The position numbers and the translations under genes were made by a program. This document shows, piece after piece, positions 58,201-64,000 of a stretch of DNA of 64,000 bases (position 1 is its first letter; each line of letters begins with the position of its first letter). This stretch comes from Hirudinaria manillensis (Eukaryota; Annelida; Clitellata; Hirudinida; Hirudinidae). The notes beneath the pieces were generated by a model. The model searched no databases. It worked only from the letters and a program-made list of their open reading frames with translations, and was not told where the DNA came from. The stretch covers positions 5,586,535 through 5,650,534 of the forward strand of contig CM067533.1 in NCBI GenBank assembly GCA_034509925.1. The letters run 5' to 3'.

Positions 58201-61200
58201 GCAATGAAACCTCAAAGTCTTGATAGAGTTGTTCAACAATGGGAAGGTTTCCTGCCACCGGCTGCTCGTCGTCTGCTCTCAACTTCTTTTCAGTTTCCAG
58301 AAGCCATGAAAGGAGTCCTTCGAGTTCTTGTCCACCTTTCCTGACTTCATCGAGAGTCGACACGAGACATGTTTTCTTGGCTGACAACTGCTCGTCAAGG
58401 ACTTCGCACCTTTCCGACATAATTCATTTATTTATTTATTTGTTTATTTATTTAGTTAGTTATTTGATTGATTTAATTATTATTATTAATTAATTAATTA
58501 TTAATCAATTTGTTCTAGTAAATGATTGCATTTAATGTGTCTTTGTTTAGTAATCCACAAATTTATACACATACATACAAGAACATAATTATCAGTGAAG
58601 AACACGGGTGATGCAACAAGTCATTAATCTAGTTATTTTATTATTAATTAAGTCAATGATTTATTAAAAATAATTATTAAGTGCAGGTAAAAAAACAAAT
58701 ATCACAAGTCAGAAAAGAGCAAAGTTAGCACCTGCTCTGGAAATTTTTGAGCCAAGCAGTTAAATCGGGAAGAACGCGAGGATGGGTTTGCATCAGGACC
58801 TCGTTTGCCAACTGAAGGAAGTTTTCAACTTCTGGTTTCTCTTGTAAAATACTATTTTCCAGCTCCTAAAGGTTCGTTAATAATCAGTCTCAGCAATCGA
58901 ACTTCTTTAGAAAATCGTTCGACGAGAAGGAGTCTTCGAACATTTTTGATGAAACATATGCGATACGATACGATACAATATAATTAAACTCAGCTTAACA
59001 TCATATATCTTCAAAAAGCTTAATTCCAAATTCTGAATAATCAGAAGGCAATTTTGAAGATTATTGCAATTCTTCAGATTATTTGTTTAAAGCTAAGACT
59101 GCAATTCAAGTTACGTAAACCTCCATCGTCACCTCGATTTGGTGGAGATGTTGCTGCAAAATTCCTTCATTTTCCGAGAGCTGAGGAAGTAACAATTCAA
59201 CTGCCTCCTCAGAATTCTCGAGCCACGTCATCAGTTCCTCTGCCTTGGTATCGAATGCCTTTGCCTATTTTTTTATATATTCAATTATAATTTATCCAAT
59301 TATCCAATTTAGTATTTCTAGCTTTGTTGAAATTAAGTCTTGAACAAAAAAATGATGAAACTTAGTTATGACAGTAGAAATAAAATACTTAATTTTTCAC
59401 AAATGGTAACGAATTAATTTTAAAAAATCATGGAAGTGACTGACCTTCTCGAGAGAAATTCTCATCTGTTCTGATTTCATGGCAGCCAGGCTGTGAACGA
59501 CGTTCCATTTGTGTTTCAATTCCAGTATTTCTGCTTGAATCAAATCATTTACACTGCTCTTCTCCATTTGCACCTCAGAATTGTTGTTGCTGTTGTTGTT
59601 GTTGTTGTCTCCTGCACTTCCACTCAACAAAGTACTTTTGAACAACTCTTCGACGTCATTCACGACGGACGTACGGAGAGAAAGTTCTTCCAGAAAAACC
59701 TGTTTTAGAATGTATATTATACAATACAATACCAGTACAATACCAGTACAACACAATACAATACAATACCAGTACAATACAATACAATACAATACCAGTA
59801 CAATACAATAACATACAATACAATACAATACAATAAAACAACAACAATGAAAATACAAACGTTGTGCTCCTCTTCAAGTTCAGTGACAAAGTCCAGGTTG
59901 CCACAGAGGTTCTGTTGGTCCGAAAGCTGAGATTCTGCTTTGCTCAACCATTCAATGAGAGCTTCCACCCGTTCCTTCAGTTCTGCGCGTCTCAACAGCG
60001 ACTCTTCCAACTTTTGCTGCCTGTCGACAACAAACGGCAAAACAAAGTCAATCAAGTTCAAGTGGCTCGTATCAATCGGTATCTCCAATCACTTGACAAT
60101 CAATTAACAACCAATTAACAATCAACTAACAACCAGTTAACAATTACTCAACAACCGCTCAACAAATTACTCAACAAATTGCAGCACATTAAGTGAGTTT
60201 CAATTTCTTTAAATGGAATCTATTTCTATGAAGTATTGTGAATGTCATGCAATTGATTTTGCATGAGTTATGAGCTCAACAAAGGAAGCAACTCGTAAGT
60301 GATTGAAATGATCCAAAACAATCACATGAATTATTAATAATTCATTATTCATATTATTAATTTAATAATTAATTTAATAATTATATAATAATTATAATAT
60401 AAATATAATATTTAATAAAATATTAATAATATGAATAATGAATTATTAATGAATAATTGATTGTGATCAATAATAATTGAATGACTGGAAGTAAAAATAC
60501 CTTTCTGCAGATTTTTGAATCAAGTTGTTCCACAAGTTTTTAACGAATAGAAGTCTTTCATTGTGTATTTGTTGATCTTCAGATGAACTTTTGTCAATCA
60601 GGGACTTGAAAGAAGTTTGAATTGAGTCGTGTTGGAACAACTTCTTGGAAAGCTGTTGTTGGATGTTCTGATGTTCTTTCAACTGCTGTTTTATTGTTTC
60701 CACGTTGTGTCCTTGACTCGTGCCTTGCTTTCCCACAAGTTGCTGCAAACAAACATACATAAGTTATTCAAGTTTTTATGATTTAGGTGATTTTTTTTTA
60801 TTTTGGTGAGATTTTGTAAATGTTAAATGTTAAATAAAAACCAATAGATTATGTTGCAAGTGATCTTAATTACCATAAATTACCAGGTAAACAGGAATTC
60901 TAAATAAAGTATTCTCAATACTTTTTAAATGCATTTAAAAAGGTGAAGAAAGTATCAGTTTGGCATTGGTTTTAAGTACTTGTTCTATGTCTTGAAGTTG
61001 CTCAACAAAGTTTGAACATCTTGTTTCAAGTGTAGCAGCAGTTTTCAATGCTTTGTTGTAGGAGGAGAGCAGTTTGGCAACTTTCAGTTGACTATTTCTG
61101 AACGACTGCCATGTTCTTTCCATCATTTGCCTGGCGATCGAGGCTTCCGTTCTGTCGCCGACATTTTTCAACTCGACTGCCAAGATGTCCGATGCTTTCA

Positions 61201-62247
61201 GATCGGCTTTTTTGTCACTCAATTCTTTTTTAAGGCACTGCAAATAAACAAACAAAATAAAACATAAAAAATAAAAGCAAAAATACAGAATTCCAAGCAT
61301 TTGTTTGAATGTTCAATAATCATTTTGATTAGTTTCTACATAGGAACTAAACACAACATTTATTTCTGAATAAAAGCCTAAAAATTGGTCTAAATAGAAG
61401 ATTGGTGACCATCATCATCAAGCATCCATTTGATGACATTTGTCATAATTTTCATAATAATATCATAATAATCCTGGGCAAACCTGAAGCAGGGATATTT
61501 TTGATTGACATCCAGCAATCGTGGTTCTAACAGGGACACATTCTTTGACCTTCTCATCAAATCCTGTGAGCCACTCTGTCAACGATTTGTGATTTTCCTC
61601 GAAAGACTTCAAAACTTCGGAGGCAGTGGTGAGTTTTTTCTTCCATTCGTCCAAGTTTTTGGAGACGACGTTCTTCTTAGAACCGATGGAGTCCATTGCA
61701 TTCCTTAGATTGGCAACAGATGAGTCATTTGAATGCCTCACTTCATAGCTTTGTGAGGCGAGCAACACGTCTATGCTGGGCTCCACCTCAGCAAAACTCC
61801 TTTTTTGGGACTAAAAATTAATTAGATTGAAAGTATCATTATCATGATTATCATAATTATCATGATTATTATAACTATCATAATTATTATAAATATCATG
61901 ATTATTATAATTATCATGATTATTATAATTATCATGATTATCGCGATTAAAAGTTAGCAGATTTCAAATTATTTTTATTTGTTTTTTAGATTTAAGATTA
62001 AAAATCAGCACCTTCAGTTCATGATGTTGTTGTTCAATTGAAGCAGAAGCTCCAAAATGATTGTTGTTTAAGTGGACTTTTGCAATGTTGTTGATCCTGT
62101 CGAGTTCCTCCGTTAATTGGTCCAGTTGTTCGTCAATTCCTTTGGCCTGATGTGACATATTTTTATATTTTACTTCTATAAAATAAATAAATAAATAAAT
62201 AAATAAATGAATAAATAAATAAATGAATAAATAAATAAATAAATGAA

Positions 62248-62278
<31 letters not shown>

Positions 62279-62283
62279 ATGAA

Positions 62284-62326
<43 letters not shown>

Positions 62327-63870
62327 ATGAATAAATAATTGAATAAATAAATAAATAAATAAATAATTGAATAAATAAATAAATAAATGAATGAATGAAG
62401 TGAATTTGAACAAATTGATTTTGAATTAGATTTAAATACAGCATTAAATCAAAACCATTAAAAATGAATCCCTTAAAACAAATAAATAAATTAAAATAAA
62501 TTAAATTAAAATAAATTAAATCCAATTAAATCCAATTAATGCAGAATATAAAATCATGACTGATACCTCTTCAAGCAGTTTGTCAACTTCAGAATTCTTG
62601 TTTTCAATTTTCAACAAACTTTCCTCCAAATTCCTTTTGATTGAAACCATCCTGTGACTCATTTGTTTCAGTTTCTTGTCAGTTTTGTTGCTTTTGTTGC
62701 TTTTGTTGATCGCGTTCGTCAACAACCGAATGCTCGACTGGTGATTGTCCACGTCTGCTTTTTGAATCTGTTCAATCGATCGATTGATTCAATACTTAAT
62801 TACATAAGTGACTGAAACAGGGGGGTGACATTGAAGACAAGAATTATTATGATTGTTATATAATTATTACATTATTATAATATTATATAATTATGATGGT
62901 TATTATAATTATAATTATTATAATTATTATGTGATGACAATGTTAATGATGGTTTGAAAATGACACTGAAAATGATAATGAAGCAGAGAGACAATACTAA
63001 TGATGATGATGATGATGATGGCTTTTAGAAACAACAACAACAACAAAATCAATAACAGCTACTGTAGATGACCTCCAATTGGTTTTGAATGGAACTGATC
63101 TGCAAAGTGCATCCCTCGACAGGTTTAGGAATGTTTTCAAGAGCCTCCATTTTGTTGTCAGACCATTTGTAAACATCTTCCAACGTTGATTCTAATTTCC
63201 TGGAGTCACTCAAAAGCATCCTTTGCAGGTTCAGATCCTGAATAAGTTTACAAGAACTTTTAACAAACAAAGAAACAAACAAAACATAATGAAACAGCGT
63301 GAAACAACGTGTTTATGTTTACCATTCTCTTTGAAATCTCATTGGTCAGTTGAATCCACTTGGATTTGAGTTCTTTGACTTGTGACATCAACTGAGGTTC
63401 GTTCACAGACTTTCTCTTTTTCGTGAATTCTTTCGTTCGCAACTTCAGGCCGTGGATTTCAATCAGTTTCGATTGTCCTCTTTCGTACAAGTTCTGATTA
63501 AATGTTTAAACTTTTTAGAGACATTTGTTAAATTAAAAATAAAAGTTGAAAAATATTGGAATATTGAAAAAAATCAGTTTTTTATACACTAATTATAAAT
63601 ATGAATATATTAACATAATAACATTAAAAATATTAGATTAGTTGTTGGGAATAATTGGTCTATTAAAATTGGAAACCATGAGTCGTAATAAAATAAATTA
63701 TCAAATTAAATAAAAATAAATAATTATTAATTATTAATTAAAAGTAAAATAATTCACTAAAAAGTTACAAAGTAAACCTGAAGAAACTGTTCTGCCATTT
63801 TGCCCTCAATTGAACTTTTATTGAAATCTTTCAATTGTTGCTCAGAGTCCTCAAGACATTCAAAATTTTC
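55223..63870 (-). CDS. Spectraplakin (MACF1/dystonin/shot), 3' part of gene
   Basis: The gene enters from the right edge. Spectrin-repeat exons: 63778-63870, 63323-63493, 63073-63237, 62567-62767, 62012-62146, 61494-61810, 60980-61237, 60501-60742, 59861-60020, 59445-59699, 59133-59264, 58732-58865, 58211-58409 and 57911-58017, with repeat text such as [15 protein letters not shown] and [16 protein letters not shown]. Then come 57556-57694 ([20 protein letters not shown]), 57218-57380 and 56747-56859 (EF-hands), 56374-56475 and 56168-56285 (GAS2 domain: [26 protein letters not shown]), 55856-55980 ([20 protein letters not shown]), 55409-55460 and 55223-55272 ([14 protein letters not shown], stop). 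Spectraplakins link actin to microtubules; the GAS2 domain binds the microtubule lattice. The final exons join in phase. The N-terminal actin-binding and plakin parts lie outside. The two EF-hand loops look degenerate. Confidence 0.93.
55470..55660. repeat. 33-bp minisatellite, about six units, in the penultimate spectraplakin intron
   Basis: The word attgagacaattc recurs at exact 33-bp steps (55473, 55506, 55539, 55572, 55605, 55638), followed by a partial copy. In the transcript sense the array ends about ten bases before the acceptor of exon 55409-55460. Because 33 is a multiple of three, it gives long spurious open frames on both strands. Confidence 0.95.
59718..59837. repeat. Pentanucleotide (ATACA)-type array in a spectraplakin intron
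   Basis: Tandem acaat/acaata units with interspersed ccagt variants. It produces artificial open frames and has no coding meaning. Confidence 0.85.
62181..62396. repeat. (AAAT)n array with ATGA interruptions in a spectraplakin intron
   Basis: More than 50 tetranucleotide units of aaat with regularly placed aatg variants and two aatt variants, about 215 bp. It is intronic and yields spurious frames of repeated Phe-Ile-Tyr-Leu. Confidence 0.95.
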
Positions 63871-64000
63871 CTTTAATTTGAAATGAAATATTTAATAATA
63901 ATTCTTATTTATGAATAATAGCAATTCTTAATTATTCCATGAATAATAATAATTCTTCATAATAATGTTAATATAAATTATTATTTCATGAATAATAATA

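Noticed and set aside
61964..62525. Long frames of Phe-Ile-Tyr-Leu repeats
   Set aside because: They are readings of the (AAAT)n microsatellite.

Overview
This is nuclear DNA of an invertebrate animal. It is AT-rich, its genes are split by many short GT-AG introns, polyadenylation signals are AATAAA, and the proteins are typical metazoan ones. The intact Ty1/copia element with a Drosophila-copia-like primer site and the general gene style suggest a protostome, perhaps an arthropod, but I cannot name the species. I rebuilt exons by hand from splice consensus, reading phase and family homology; most recognised genes close in frame.

Layout. 89-1349 (-): N-terminal part of an M13 (neprilysin-like) metallopeptidase. 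2909-3223 (+): FAM32A. 3784-5929 (+): proteasome subunit beta-7. 6253-7056 (-): a small one-pass membrane protein with three PPxY motifs. 7819-8467 (+): V-ATPase subunit e. 9807-10252 (-) and 10510-10935 (+): two unrecognised partial genes with GC-rich third positions, the second cysteine- and tyrosine-rich. 11838-14705 (+): an intronless 955-residue HECT E3 ligase with an N-terminal membrane segment. 18300-20190: a tandem satellite with 201-bp and about 171-bp units. 20317-23300 (+): SLC30A6 (ZnT6). 23593-25922 (+): ELP4. 26177-26602 (+): an orphan membrane protein. 27620-28826 (+): MOB3. 29571-32790 (-): MBOAT1/2-like acyltransferase. 34734-39205 (-): a divergent PP2A scaffold A subunit. 40231-42004 (-): YTHDF m6A reader. 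44925-47162 (-): a large exon of a Ser/Asn-rich protein. 49267-53644: a complete copia retrotransposon (element on -) with identical LTRs and a 5-bp target duplication. 55223-63870 (-): the 3' part of a spectraplakin gene (spectrin repeats, EF-hands, GAS2 domain, C-terminal tail), running off the right edge.

The genes do not form a pathway. They are mostly housekeeping functions (proteasome, Elongator, V-ATPase, zinc transport, lipid remodelling, PP2A, m6A reading, cytoskeletal linking) packed closely in places: SLC30A6 and ELP4 lie less than 300 bp apart. The less ordinary items are the freshly inserted copia element, the membrane-anchored single-exon HECT ligase, the divergent PP2A scaffold, degenerate EF-hands in the spectraplakin, the cysteine-rich gene near 10.5 kb and the two-length satellite.
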